Source: Setomelanomma holmii (taxonomy: Eukaryota > Ascomycota > Dothideomycetes > Pleosporales > Phaeosphaeriaceae). Taken from it: a DNA stretch of 64,000 nucleotides. The notes beneath the pieces were generated by a model that ran no database searches, had not been told where the DNA came from, and saw only the letters and a list, made by a program, of their open reading frames with translations. Below are positions 33,401 through 44,232 of the stretch, one piece after another (within the stretch, counting starts at the first letter, position 1; each line of letters opens with the position of its first letter). Both the position numbers and the translations under genes were made by a program. The DNA lies in the NCBI GenBank assembly GCA_010015745.1, contig ML978169.1:356086-420085 (forward strand), read 5' to 3'.

Positions 33401-33985
33401 TCTCCTGCCCTTGCTCTTCTTGGGTGCTGCCGTAGTAGCAACAGTATCCAGGACTTCGGCGTCAAACCCCACATCTTCTATTGTTTCCGCCAACTTTTCT
33501 GGCGAGATGATCGTCGTGTCGTGCTCTATTACAGCGCGCTCGGATAGTAATGATATTGAGAAGTGCTTTATCCCAGCGACGTCCTTGAAAGCGCCTTCCA
33601 CAGCCGAGGTGCACGCACCGCAAGTCATGCCGCCTACAGAGAGAGTCGTGGTGGCGATTCCAGCGCTCATGACCTCGTCCTCCTCTTCTGAATCACTCAG
33701 AAAATGGTCCTCTGTGGTATGCGTAGCTGGAAGGTCCGTGGACAATACGTCTGCGTCGAAGCCTCTATCCTCAATTATCTCCTTGACCTGGTCTGCCGAT
33801 ATTATCTCCGGGTCGTGTTGGATGACTGCCCGCTCCATGACCAAGCTTATGGAGACGTTTCCAACCCCATTGACGCCCTCAAAGCCAGACTCAATCGCAG
33901 AAGTGCACGCGCCGCATGTCATGCCCTCGACCTTCAGAGTCGTCGTCGCCATATGCGCCGTGGCGCTATCCGCGGTGGGAGCCAT
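30488..33985 (-). CDS. CCC2: Copper-transporting P1B-type ATPase
   Basis: This is a single-exon, 1,165-residue pump that moves Cu(I) across a membrane, in fungi usually into the late Golgi to load multicopper oxidases. Three N-terminal heavy-metal domains each carry GMTCGAC (about residues 20, 118 and 208), and a fourth degenerate one (VHLKVYGLADPKAAG) lacks the CxxC. Later motifs are TGEAMP (~595), the intramembrane metal site CPCALGLATP (~715), the phosphorylation site DKTGT (~760), the SEHPVAKAI nucleotide motif (~797) and GDGINDSPAL (~987). The C-terminal tail is short and cytosolic. Length and order match yeast CCC2 homologues. A second in-frame Met (MATTTLKVEG) is an alternative start. 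Confidence 0.96.
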   Translation of the reverse strand: MAPTADSATAHMATTTLKVEGMTCGACTSAIESGFEGVNGVGNVSISLVMERAVIQHDPEIISADQVKEIIEDRGFDADVLSTDLPATHTTEDHFLSDSEEEDEVMSAGIATTTLSVGGMTCGACTSAVEGAFKDVAGIKHFSISLLSERAVIEHDTTIISPEKLAETIEDVGFDAEVLDTVATTAAPKKSKGRRQKTLTTTVAVEGMTCGACTSAIESGFQDVDGVYQFNISLLANRAVLVHDPSKLTEEQIVEIIEDRGFDAKVLSSVDGSMQQASANSGPVHLKVYGLADPKAAGALEAHLSKIPGIISATINFGTSRATIQREPQLIGLRATVEAIEAAGYNALVADLDDNNAQLESLAKTKEIQEWRRAVIFSAWFAVPVFLTSMFFPMFLPFLNYGGIRIIPGLYLGDVVCLALTIPVQFGIGKRFYISAYKSLSHGSPTMDVLIVLGTSAAFFFSCASMLVSLLSSQHTKPTTLFDTSTMLITFISLGRYLENRAKGQTSKALSRLMSLAPSMATIYADPIAAAKAAEGWDLDIDEKIMRNSVDGNAAEERVIATELIEVGDVVILRPGDKIPADGTVTRGESYLDESMVTGEAMPILKKKGALLMAGTVNGAGRLEFVVTRAGRDTQLSQIVRLVQEAQTSRAPIQRLADTVAGYFVPIIITLGLATFVAWMVLSHVLPYPPKVFLDHASGGKLMVCVKLCIAVIVFACPCALGLATPTAVMVGTGVGAEQGILVKGGAALETATKVNHVVFDKTGTLTVGKMSVSKADIQGEWGSSQKKDLWWTLIGLAEMGSEHPVAKAIVGSAKEHLRLGPDGILDGAVGDFEAIIGKGISANVEAAMSRERTRYKVLIGNAAFLTSEGVDVPDFVDEPLTPSATARLRGQARPAGITTIHTAIGKTYTGTLSLSDTIKPSARAAVLALRRMGITSSIVTGDTSASALVVAAAVGIDSVDVHASATPSDKKAIVADLQSRGQIIGMVGDGINDSPALASADVGIALSTGTDVAMEAASIVLMSNTDLLAIPASLVLSKAIFFRIKLNLAWACMYNFIGLPFAMGFFLPWGLSLHPMAAGAAMACSSVSVVASSLHLKFWHRPSWMKVSLLDPGADVTAKELKMEKTERKGVLASAVEWVRDAWEARKRNKEEAGYVPLRDMGDS

Positions 33986-35178
33986 GACACCAGAGGCAAC
34001 GGCGCACGATGCGCTGGGATCGAATAAGTCTGTGTCCCTCGTGGGCTCTGACTATGTGTGCTGTTGGCGCAATCTGTTGAGCGTTGCGCTGGTGGGAATT
34101 GAAAAGCGCTCCGGTACATGCGGCACTCGAAATGTCAGCACGACGCGGCTCGTGCGAGGCTTAAGATCGATGGAGAGGAGAGCAATGTTTATGGCGACAT
34201 GCACCAGATAGATGTCGCGAGCGAAGGCCGACGATTGCGAGGAGCAAAAGAAACGTCTGAGGGACGAGTTCGAAAGGCCAGCTTCCGGTAGTTGCCAGAT
34301 GGCGAAGATTAATATGGCGATGAACGAGGTGCAGCAGCCACTTTCAGTTCCGGCGCTGAATAGAAGGATCCCGGTATGGCGGGCCCCAAGTGGATCCCGT
34401 AAGCTGATGATAGGCTACTATTAATGATGGAAGCCACACGCTGAACGCCGAGTACGAGGGTGAGGTCTTTGTACCGCAGAACTTCAAGAGAAGGTTGAAA
34501 AGCTGGACGTTGGCGAGGTCTTGTAAAGGTCCTGGCTTGCATTCAAAACGCTGCGCTTCACAAGAGATGTGTTTCGCCTTGGCGGGTTCTGAAACACGAA
34601 GCTATCAGGCACGCGTGGTTGAGACACGTAGAGCCTCAGGGACACCCGCGGATATGTCTCGATATTCAAGACAAATATCTTCTCAGCGCATGCGATTCTG
34701 GTGCCTTTGAACTTCGCGCAATATTACTCTGAGCACATTCTGCACTCCGACAGAACCCCAGAGCTGGATTTGGCTGACTGCATTGCCAAGCTGTGGGATG
34801 AACATAGATTACTTGACGTGGCACATGATGATCTTGTAGATATGAAAACCTGACCTGGAACTGTACAGTACTGCACAACCTCAGCGATGATCAAGCGCCA
34901 TTTTCGCCTATGAGATGTGCCTCGTTCGATGGTGACAAAGTCCGCTGCTACACAAAGAGCGACACTAGCGATACGTGGAGAGCCGGAAGTGGCAACTGTC
35001 GCAAGCGAGCTGAAGTTGGAGCGCGGGGTGGTGGGGCAGACGCGACTCCCATGCCAAGCCAAATTTATCGCGCCTCGCAGCTGCCTGCTCACGACCACAA
35101 GCTCACAAACAAACTCACTTGAACATTTGCACTTTTTCCTAGCCCTTCGACTTGTCGGTATAGCTCATACAGCCAACC
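33986..35178. other. Divergent promoter region between the copper ATPase and CSN7 genes
   Basis: This 1.2-kb gap lies between two divergently transcribed genes. No coding sequence or repeat is recognised. Confidence 0.5.
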
Positions 35179-36045
35179 ATGGAGCAAACAAAAGCGCTCA
35201 ACGCCCTGGAACCATTCCTCGCCCTCAGCAAGTCCGCAACCTCACCACGAGCAGCTTCGGACTTGATCACACAAGCCACAAGTGCTCCCAACACATACGT
35301 ATTCGCCGAGCTGCTGCAGACGCCCAATATCCAGAATCTGCGGAGTTCGGAAGAGTATGCATCGTACCTCACACTGCTAGAGATCTTCGCCTGGGGAACG
35401 TGGGAGGACTACAAGGGTATGTTGGTCGTGATTAGAAGATATCAAGGACATCGTTGACCTCTTGTAGCGCGGTCAAGTCTACCAAAGCTCTCCGCCCAAC
35501 AGCACCGAAAGCTTTTGCTCCTCTCGTTGCTTCCGCTGTCGAGCTCACACACCACCCTTACCTACAAACACCTCCTCACCGCGCTCGATCTACCCACTAC
35601 CCGTGCGTTAGAAGAGCTCATTACCACCGCCATCTACACTGGTCTCATCACCGCTACACTTGACCCCGCGCAGTCACGGATATCAGTCACGTCGGTCGCA
35701 CCCCTTCGTGACCTCGCACCAGGCTCGCTACCAGCTCTTCAGTCCACACTACAAGCATGGTCACAACGCTGCGACTCTGCCCTGGCCGATCTGGAAAAGC
35801 AGGTCGAGAAGGTTAAGAAAGAAGCAGTAGATAGGGAAAAGGTCCGTAGGAAGAAGGAAAGGGCCCTCGAAGCAGCTCTGCAGGCTAGCGAAGAGAAGTC
35901 GGCTGGCAAACGTGGCATGGGTCTCGGCAGCGATGATGCCATGGACATTGATGATGACGGTGGAAGCAGTAGGACATCCCGAGGCAGCAAGAGAGGTCCT
36001 GGAGGGGTTGGGAACCTCGGCGGCCTGGGTAGGCGCCTGGGATAG
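35179..36045 (+). CDS. COP9 signalosome subunit 7 (PCI domain protein)
   Basis: A predicted 271-residue subunit of the COP9 signalosome, the nuclear complex that removes NEDD8 from cullins. The exons are 35179-35416 and 35468-36045. The 51-nt intron has GTATGT and TAG, and the join reads WEDYKARSSLPKLSAQQHRKLL. N-terminal helices lead to the PCI winged-helix segment (LTYKHLLTALDLPTTRALEELI, then IYTGLITATLD, ISVTSVAPLRDL). A coiled coil follows (ALADLEKQVEKVKKEAVDREK), then a Gly/Arg/Ser-rich low-complexity end. This layout is typical of CSN7/CsnG. Confidence 0.88.
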
Positions 36046-36643
36046 AATCCCTAGGACGCAGTGCGACGGCCAAAGGTGGTGACCAGTGTTTTGTGCAGAA
36101 CATGTTATTGAGCGTTTATGCATAGCGTGGAAAGGGTGTGCCGAGGCGAAGTTTATGGTATATTTCGACCATTCGCGCAATCATGTGTACAAGTCACAGC
36201 ATCGATCTACTTTAGGGGCCCGCAGTACCTTCTACTCAATTCGAGGACAGCTGGAGACATGGTCAGGGTCGACACCAAGTAAGCGCGGCTTGACTCGATG
36301 AATGGTGGCACAAGCTACTGATTGGCTGTGGTCTTTCGTGCCGTTCAACACTCTTATCACCCTTACATAGACGACCTACCATTGTGTTCTCGGCTCGCCC
36401 TTCCAACATTGATCAAAGTCTGTCGAACTAGTTCAAGTCTCTTAGCAATAGATGCTCACCTCATAGTGACACTGATCTTCTGGGCCAGTTCACTAGAGCG
36501 GGTCACGATAATGGCATGCAGCAGGGCTGATCTTCAGCCTACGGCATAGAGGTTACACATAACGCCCCATCCACCGTCTAACAAGATCTAGCCTTATCAG
36601 ACAGCACCCCCTTCACCACACTTGCAAATCCTCATTATCTTCA
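36046..36643. other. No recognised gene
   Basis: Intergenic gap between CSN7 and the next + strand gene; nothing supported. Confidence 0.45.
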
Positions 36644-37554
36644 ATGAATCAAAGCCCAAGAATGTTTCACCTCTACATCTTCGTTGCTCTGTTACTCCCT
36701 CTGCACTCGGCCCTCGCACAATGCTATTAGAAGAACGGGACCGCAAACACAAGAGCAGGCTACCAGCCTTGCACATCTGATGCCTCGAATGCCCTCAGTA
36801 AGATCTGCTGCTCGATCTGGGACACATGTCTTCCCAACGGCATATGTCTGAACCGCAACTACGGCGAATACTGGCGCGAAACATGCACGCAGAGCAACTG
36901 GGGCAGAGGAGGGTGTTTGGACATTTGTACTAGCGGCGTATGTATGATCTGATCGACGTACCCGCCGAGGCTGATGCACAGGATGTACAGGACGACGCAG
37001 GACAAGATGTCCTGGTGAGCCCCTGCGATAGCACAGCTTCTTCGACGACGTGGTGCTGTGGGAATTCTACGGCGTGTCGCAAAGACGGGAGTAATCTTCC
37101 GAGGTACACAATTGCTAAGCTGCTTGGAGACGACACTTCATCGACGGTCTCACTGCCTAGTTCGACGGCATCTGGTTCCATCGCCTTGTCAACGTCCGCC
37201 GGTGGATCGTCTACCTCTAGTCCCTCGCCCACAGGGACCTCGAATACCTCAGACGGAGGTCTTTTAACGGGCGCAAAGGCGGGGATAGGCGTTGGCTCAG
37301 CTATCGGGGTTATTGCGTTGGTAGCGGTTATAGTACTCATTGGAAGGAGGACGCGGAGAACAGATACACACGCTGTTGCTGAGATCGAGGGACATGAGCG
37401 TGGGTCAGGCTATGGACCAACGAAAGGCTCGCAGATACTCCAGCAAGGTACGCCATATGCACATGGACATGAGGCTCAGGCTTCTCAGGCAAGTCCGATG
37501 GAGTTGGCTGGGAGTCATGCTTTTCCGACGGAGATGGGTAGCAGGACGCAGTAG
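36644..37554 (+). pseudogene. Secreted-then-single-pass Cys-rich membrane protein with one in-frame TAG
   Basis: The frame encodes a signal peptide (MFHLYIFVALLLPLHSALAQ), a Cys-rich extracellular region (GYQPCTSD, KICCSIWDTCLPNGIC, WRETCTQSNWGRGGC), a Ser/Thr/Pro-rich stalk, one transmembrane helix (IGVGSAIGVIALVAVIVLIG) and a cytosolic tail. The exons are 36644-36937 and 36982-37554, with a 44-nt intron (GTATGT...CACAG). TAG at 36728-36730 falls right after QCY, eleven bases into the mature protein; everything else is intact. This architecture is common in filamentous ascomycetes and its function is unknown. It may be a very young pseudogene, an assembly error or a readthrough case. Confidence 0.7.
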
Positions 37555-38860
37555 AGGGTCGAGTCCTTGTATATCAGCAGAGCAGGGTGTGTAGTTGCTT
37601 GGTATGATGGAGGGGTGTCTCCAAGTTAAATACGCCGTGTTCATACTTCACGACATCTCTCTTCGATGATTGCTCCACGAGACTTGCCAGATGCGGAAAT
37701 GCACGAAGTATGCAGAAGGCGTTCTGAGTCGTGACACCATTCGCGAGCGGTAAGCAGCTGACTCCTGGCAGTCCAAGATGTTGCCAGACTTATGGGTGAC
37801 ACGAATGGCCATCCAGGAACCTCGGAAATATTGAAGCTGAAGTAAAGCCATCTCCTCATCTCGTCCTGTCACCGCCGGCAATAGCGCTTTGCACCGTAGT
37901 TACAGCATCATCTTGGCGTGCATACCTCGGTGTCTGCCGCTGGCCAGTGGTTCGTCGTGCAGCGTGCATTTCGTGCATGACCCGTGGCGGTGGCCCATCT
38001 GGCGGGCATGTCGCTGGCCGCGTCGAGTCGGCGACCGGGAGGGCCGGCGACGATTGGCTTGTTGCATTACAGCGCATCCAGCAGTCGCTTGACAACTCAG
38101 TGCATCCACGCTCGTGCTCGCGGCAAGGCAAGCAGGAGGTGAATGTAACGCGAGCAACAAAGCCAAATGGATGCCGGTTAAAGGATGCTGAGTGGCTTAT
38201 GTTTGTTGTTGGATGTCTGCGACGGGTGGAGTCCTGCGTCTGCATCCAACTCAGGGTCTGGTCCCTGCAAGTTCTGGATGGCATTTTGCATCTTTCCTGC
38301 TAGTCCAGACTGACTTTTGGCGGTGAGAGCTGCATGGGAGCTGGCTTAAGAGCACCGGGTGCCCCTTCCTGAGCCTCGTCGTCGCTCCCCATTCTCGCCG
38401 TCCTGCTCCTTCGTGCCGGCGTGCAGCGTTGGTGGCCCTCACATTGCCCCAAACCCGCCTCAGGAGTCCCGAGCAATTTCCCAGCAAGCCAGGGTTGGTA
38501 CCTCCGATCTGCATTACCTCCCGGCATAAGTCGCAGCTCTCCCGCACTGCAAACCCACCGCCAGGCACCCACTGCGACTGAAGTCTGAAAGGAGTCACCT
38601 GGAACACGGCACGAGCATCTGACTAGCCAGCGCGCGGAACAGGCGGCGAGCTCCAAGAGGCCAAACAGCGGTCACGCCCGAAGTCAGCAGAAGAATCGGG
38701 ACATCACCACAGGTCACATTTCCGGCCCGTCACGCCCAAACAGTTTTTCGGCTTCGCTCCACCACCCGCGCAGACACACTCAAACTTCACCACGCGGCCA
38801 GACATACCTCTCACCACACAGAGACACGAGCGCGCACACTTGCACACACAACCCGCCACA
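37555..38860. other. No recognised gene
   Basis: This 1.3-kb gap has only overlapping shadow frames. No motif, tRNA or repeat is supported. Confidence 0.45.
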
Positions 38861-39679
38861 ATGCACCGCAAAAACCCCATCTCGGTGCTCGTCTACAACT
38901 CGCTCTTCCCGCAACCCTCGCCCACCGACCCTCCCTCGTTCAGCGCGCACCTGTCCAAGAACCTGGTGGGTGAAGTGCGCATCGAAACGGCAAACTTCTA
39001 CGGCTCGCTCGACACAATCGAAGCGCGGTACCCTGGGCTCAACTATGCCTTTGCTCCACATCGCAAGCGCCTTGGCCGCTTCCCGCACCACAGACGACTG
39101 TTCGAAGCATTCGACCGCCTAGGCCTCACAGAGGCAGAAATACAGGGCTTTTGCCGCTGGGAAGGAACACTGTGGGCACGCGAGCGCTACGAACGCGACG
39201 AGGGCGTCAAAGTCGTAGACACAACGGGCGTGGAAATCGGCGAGTGGGTAGATCAAAGGAGATTCCCCAAATCGACGAGCCAGTCGCAGATCAACGTCAA
39301 GACGGACATCGAGGTGGAGATTGAGCAAGTCGCAGCCACGACGTCGCGGCAGCCAGACCAGGACACACAAATGCAAGACGACGAAGAGGACGAGGAGAGC
39401 GACGAAGAGGAACTCGACGCAAGCGTCGGCTTCAGCCTCAACGCACGATTACTCCAAGCTGCCGCGCTCCGCGAACAAGGCGCCAATGTCCCCATGGACC
39501 CGGAATGGGAGCAATATCTCAAAGAAGCACAAGAGCGCGGCGAACTCAACATCGACGCAACGCGCGAAGCACTGCGCAGTATGGCCGGCCAGCTCGCGCA
39601 AATGAGCCAAGCGCAACAAACACAGGCCACTGCAGCGGAACAACCGCAAGCTTTCCAGGCGCCTGCTGCACCGGCCTAG
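38861..39679 (+). CDS. Conserved-looking acidic protein of unknown function
   Basis: Single exon of 272 residues starting at ATG 38861 (GCCACAATGC context). I do not recognise the family. The N-terminal ~110 residues look folded (NPISVLVYNSLFPQPS, YGSLDTIEARYPGLNYAF, EIQGFCRWEGTLWARERY). An acidic stretch (DDEEDEESDEEELDASVG) and a helical C-terminus rich in Ala/Gln follow (LNARLLQAAALREQG, DPEWEQYLKEAQERGELN). There is no signal peptide or membrane segment, so it is probably cytosolic or nuclear. Coding quality is good: the frame is long, regular and free of stops. Confidence 0.75.
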   Translation: MHRKNPISVLVYNSLFPQPSPTDPPSFSAHLSKNLVGEVRIETANFYGSLDTIEARYPGLNYAFAPHRKRLGRFPHHRRLFEAFDRLGLTEAEIQGFCRWEGTLWARERYERDEGVKVVDTTGVEIGEWVDQRRFPKSTSQSQINVKTDIEVEIEQVAATTSRQPDQDTQMQDDEEDEESDEEELDASVGFSLNARLLQAAALREQGANVPMDPEWEQYLKEAQERGELNIDATREALRSMAGQLAQMSQAQQTQATAAEQPQAFQAPAAPA

Positions 39680-41117
39680 GAGGGCGTTGTGGCCGAGGCA
39701 GAAGTAATTGCCATGTTCTTTGATTCTCTTGTTGTGAGGCTTTGAAGTTGGATTTGGATTTGGACTCTGGATCTTGTTGTCTTGCGACTGCATGCATGCA
39801 TGGCGTTTGGGAAGGTGTCTAGATACCCCAGAGTGACGCTGGGATGAGGGTTTTGGGTAATGATGAGTTTGGACTTTGGAATGAAAGGGACAGATTAGAC
39901 GTGGTGGTATGTTATCAGCGTGCATGGAAAGAGCATTCTCGCGTGAGTAGATGGTAATCAATTTTGCAGACTCGAGGCTTAGAAGGCATACAGATCTCCG
40001 TTCACATGCGCCAATTTGTACGCCTCGTGCATTCACATTCTACAGGCTCAATCGCTCGGCCGAGAGCACAATATCTGAAACTCATCGGCCCTACACCGTC
40101 GATCAAGTCTGACCGACTGTTGTATGCATAAGCTTGAGTTGTTCACACTCATGTCTACATGCAGTAAAAGCTATGTCATTACGAAGTAGGGGTGTGGTGG
40201 GTGGGTGGGGGAGGCGGCGGCGGGCGAGGGGAAGAGGGTGGGTGATGGGGAGTATATCGATGTTGAGCATAGATGTTCGTATGCTATCGATGTTTCTGTT
40301 GTGTCTGGGGTGCTTGCGTTGTTTGGGGAGTGGGATGGTTGTGGGCTAGGTGTTATGGTTCAGCGTGCTTGAGAGTGGCAGTCTTGCGTGTTGGGAAGTG
40401 AGTTTGATGGAGAAGACAGTGTCCTGCGTTGCGCTCAAGGTGCATGCAGAGAGTCCCTTGCTCGGCCGAGGGACGAGATCTGTAGGAGTATCCGTTCTGG
40501 TTGTCAGCTGAAGCACAAAAGTCTCAAGCGGGTTAGACTCAGAGATTCTGCTGTTGGCGGTGTCTAGGGCTAATCGCACACTGCTTGCGGTATGAAAGAA
40601 CCTGCGGAGAAAGTTCCATGTATTCTACTGGGACACCGTAAAATAAAAGGCCGACCCTCCGCTCATTGAAGCAATGTTGGACTAGTACCATGTTATGTGG
40701 ACAACGTGTAGTCGTCCGCTTTGGTAACTACATGCAGCGAACGCTGTCTTCATTTCGACATTGCGCAATGCGTGTGAGACCAGCATACTAGAACCGCTTT
40801 TAACCCCATCGGCCAGCAAATCACAGTCCGAGGAAGGTACACAATGTTATGGCGGCGATACTTACGCCCGACCAACTTTGCACCCTGCGCCGTCTGATGT
40901 ACCTACCCCACATTTTGCGGCGCGACTATACCAACTGACCTCATCGCCCTCGGGTGTCATGCAAAGATTAGTCTCCACCTAGCCGGACGGTGCCGCAATG
41001 TTTCATACATAGGACGCTGTCGCTTCGGCTATAAAGGTAAGTGCATCATCTTCATCGTAGTCCAACGTTCCTTCCGCAAGCAAACTCCAGAAACGAAAAC
41101 TCTAAACCTACTCCAAA
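39680..41117. other. Intergenic with a TATA-like box at its right end
   Basis: No gene is recognised in this 1.4-kb stretch. CTATAAA at about 41029-41035, roughly 85 bp before the epoxide hydrolase ATG, is a reasonable TATA box for that gene. Confidence 0.4.
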
Positions 41118-42429
41118 ATGTCGTACTCACCACCTAGCTCCGCAAAACCCTTTACGCTTAACATATCCGACAAAGATCTCTCAGAATGGCGCCAGCTCCT
41201 TCAACTCTCCAAACTCGGCCCTTCCACATACGAGAACCAACAGACTGAACAGAACTTCGGCGTCACGCAGAAATGGTTATCCAATGCCAAAGACTACTGG
41301 CTCAATACGTACGACTGGCGCGCGCAGGAAAAGCACATCAATTCCTTCGACAATTTCAAGATGCAGATTGACGGCATCGATGTGCATTTCATCGGCCACT
41401 TTTCGGACAAGAAAGATGCAGTTCCAATCGTATTCATGCACGGCTGGCCAGGCAGCTTCATCGAGTTTCTCCGGATACTGGGACTGATCAGAGACAAGTG
41501 GAGTAAGAAGGACTTGCCGTATCATATCATTGTCCCGTCATTGCCGGGCTACACGCTCAGTGCAGAGACCCAGCCAACCGACAGGGACTGGACCATGGAG
41601 GACACTGCGAGAATTATACACAAGCTCATGACGAATCTTGGCTTCGAAAAGTACCTTGCGCAGGGAGGCGATGTGGGGAGTTTTGAGGCTAGACTTTTGG
41701 CGCAGGACTATGATGCTTGTGTGGGAATTCACTGTACGTGTGTATCTCAGTCCAGCTTAGCGAGACTAACGCTCTGCAGTGAACATGATGAGCACCAAGG
41801 AACAGCCTGATCCAAGCACTTGCTCCACCCTTGAGAGAGAAGCAATTGCCAGCGCAGCAAAGTGGGCCGAACACGGACGAGCATACGCGCTGGAACATGG
41901 CACGAGACCGAGTACTATCGGGCATGTTTTGTCATCGAATCCACTTGCTCTACTAGCATGGTAAGCATTGTTTGTCTTCAACAATCTCTCAGTGACGACT
42001 GATCACAATACAGGATCGGCGAGAAATTCGTCGAGTGGACCGACGAAACACCTCATCTCGACCACATCCTAACCAACATTTCGCTCTACTGGTTCACAGG
42101 CGGCTTTGCGCGCTCAATCTACCCATATCGCCAACTATTCCGCGCGTCGCGTAGCCATTTCGAGTACATCAATAAGCCGACGGGTTTCTCATTCTTCCCG
42201 CATGAGCTATTCCCGGGGATCAAGAATGTGCTGGAGAAGAATTGTGATCTGGTGACGTACAGGCAGCACGAGAAGGGTGGGCATTTTGCGGCGCTGGAGA
42301 GGCCGGAGGAGCTGTGGGCGGATGTAGAGGAGTTTGTGGGGGTGGCTTGGAAGGTATGATTTGGTGAACTGGCTGGTAAATAGGTGAGAGGGGGCTGACG
42401 TGTTGCAGGCAAATGGGGCGAAGCTGTGA
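41118..42429 (+). CDS. Epoxide hydrolase, microsomal type with N-terminal EHN domain
   Basis: This alpha/beta-hydrolase enzyme of 385 residues opens epoxides to diols. It has four exons: 41118-41733, 41780-41960, 42014-42353 and 42409-42429. All introns have GT...AG ends and the last exon codes for ANGAKL only. The EHN region (FTLNISDKDLSEWRQLL) precedes the core. The oxyanion motif HGWPGS is at ~108, the nucleophile Asp in QGGDVGS at ~185 and the catalytic His in KGGHFAALE at ~356. The usual LPGY motif is present (PSLPGYTLS). Such enzymes detoxify epoxides or act in secondary metabolism; the substrate cannot be told. Confidence 0.92.
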
Positions 42430-42891
42430 GGTGGTCAGTGATTCATGCACGAGCTCAGAGTGGTACCATGGTAGTGAGTCCTTAGCGTGGTCTCCTACAA
42501 ATGACCTCTGGTAGGCTAAGCCTCGCATCCTCGAAGTTGGTGCTATCAACAACATACGAGAACCATGGACCCAAGACTTGGTTTTCGCACTTCCATTTTT
42601 TCCCCTGCCAATCTCTCCCTTTGCTTCGCGGTTGCACCAAGACACGGTTATCATATTTTTGCTCTTTCACTTCAAGTAACCATGCAACCAGCAAGGTCCG
42701 TCCGTCGCTTCCTCTCACTTTGCTGTTGAACGATGAATAGCGCAACCTAATTCCACCTATTACACCTTGCGAAGAACAGCAAACTTCGATCTCAGAGATT
42801 TTTCCAGATCAATCGCAACCGCCTCCATCCTCGTCACATCATCTACTAGAAACCATCCATCGTCAACCATTACTCGCCTCAATTACCCAAT
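42430..42891. other. Promoter region of the MBOAT-like gene
   Basis: This 460-bp gap between two tandem + strand genes is pyrimidine-rich just before the downstream ATG. No other feature is seen. Confidence 0.4.
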
Positions 42892-44232
42892 ATGGTGCAC
42901 TTCATCCACAATTCCCCTTCCTTCCTCTTCCGCCAAATCATCAACTCCCTCACCATCGACGTCTACGACAACTATGACTACAGCTTTCGCAGCAGTATAC
43001 CTCCACTTCTCGCCATTCTCATCGCATTCGCGTGGGCCCTCTACATCCTCGCCTACCCGCCCCCCGATTCTCTATACCGAAAACTCTGCCTTGTCGCGCT
43101 AGGCGTACCCACCGCGTATGCTTTTGCGCGCCAGAACGACGTCAGCCCGAGTTACGCGGTCAACGATACGTTCGGCCGATTCGTATACATATGGTTTGCG
43201 GTCATGAGTTATGAAGTCACTGTTCTGGAGTATACCCCTGTAATCACGAAGGAGAATGATGGATGGAAGAGCAGGCTGAAGGAAGCGTATAAAATGCTGT
43301 TCTGCCGCGCGCCTAGTGAGCAGATCGTACCTGATGAAAGGACTGGTCAGGCGAGGATAACCCACACGCCCCGACATGATCACAGTCGTGCAAGGTTCCT
43401 GGCGGTACATGCGTGGAAATTATCCTACTTGTACTTACTGCAGAACATCTGGCACGTCTTCACAAGCCACTGCATCTACCCCAACCACGCCATCCACGGG
43501 TCCCCATACGCCTCGTTCTTTCGGCGCCTCCCCGAGTCCCTGGAGGTTGGCGAAATTTGGACCCGCATTGACGTCACAATGCAATGGTGCGTAATCAACA
43601 TGTTCCTCTACGAAGCACACCACTCCCTCTTCGCCATCATCTTCGTCGGTCTGCATCTCGACGCGCCATACGAATGGTCCATGACGCTCTTCGGTCCGTT
43701 GAGTACGGCGTGGAGCGTACGTCGATACTGGGGTAAACACTGGCATAATTTCGTATACCAGTCTTTCTCGGGGCATGTTAAAGTCGTGACGAGGCAGTGG
43801 CTCAAGCTCCCCCGCTGCACACTCAAACGTCTGCTCGAAAACACACTCGTCTTTGGCGCCAGCGGACTCGCGCATTCTGCTGTGCGTTGGGCCCAAGACC
43901 CTGACGGCGGAGACTACTGGGTCATTACGTTCTGGTACGTGGGTCAAATGGTACCTATCATCATCGAGGGAGTCGTGCAGGATGCGTGGAAGCAGAAGAA
44001 GAAGAAGCTGGGGATTGATTCGGAAGGGTGGATTGAGGATGGTAAATGGTTGAGCTGGGCGGAGAGGGCGCTGGGGTATGTTTGGGTGCTGGGGTGGAAT
44101 ATGTGGAGCATTCCCAAGTATGTGCATACGAGGGAGGAGTGGGCGGATGCAGCGATGCGGGGGAGGTATAGGGTGGAGGAGAAGATATATCAAGAGCCGA
44201 TCGTGAGGACGGAGGTAGACCGAGAGCTCTGA
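42892..44232 (+). CDS. Wax synthase-like / MBOAT family O-acyltransferase
   Basis: Single-exon membrane protein of 446 residues, similar in layout to fungal wax-synthase-domain proteins that move acyl groups onto alcohols or secondary metabolites. Several hydrophobic helices are visible (IPPLLAILIAFAWALYILAYP, VTMQWCVINMFLYEAHHSLFAIIF, YVWVLGWNMWSIP). The family-type region reads FGPLSTAWSVRRYWGKHWHNFVYQSF, and the presumed catalytic His is in FGASGLAHSAVRW. The start ATG is in a normal context (AATATGG). It lies just downstream of the epoxide hydrolase in the same direction; a joint pathway is possible but untested. Confidence 0.85.
   Translation: MVHFIHNSPSFLFRQIINSLTIDVYDNYDYSFRSSIPPLLAILIAFAWALYILAYPPPDSLYRKLCLVALGVPTAYAFARQNDVSPSYAVNDTFGRFVYIWFAVMSYEVTVLEYTPVITKENDGWKSRLKEAYKMLFCRAPSEQIVPDERTGQARITHTPRHDHSRARFLAVHAWKLSYLYLLQNIWHVFTSHCIYPNHAIHGSPYASFFRRLPESLEVGEIWTRIDVTMQWCVINMFLYEAHHSLFAIIFVGLHLDAPYEWSMTLFGPLSTAWSVRRYWGKHWHNFVYQSFSGHVKVVTRQWLKLPRCTLKRLLENTLVFGASGLAHSAVRWAQDPDGGDYWVITFWYVGQMVPIIIEGVVQDAWKQKKKKLGIDSEGWIEDGKWLSWAERALGYVWVLGWNMWSIPKYVHTREEWADAAMRGRYRVEEKIYQEPIVRTEVDREL

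Noticed and set aside
33057..34211. 384-codon + strand frame opposite the copper ATPase
   Set aside because: It is the antisense shadow of the heavy-metal domains; no independent motif.
43435..44193. 252-codon minus-strand frame opposite the MBOAT-like gene
   Set aside because: Antisense shadow without a domain; the + strand frame has membrane helices and the family motif.
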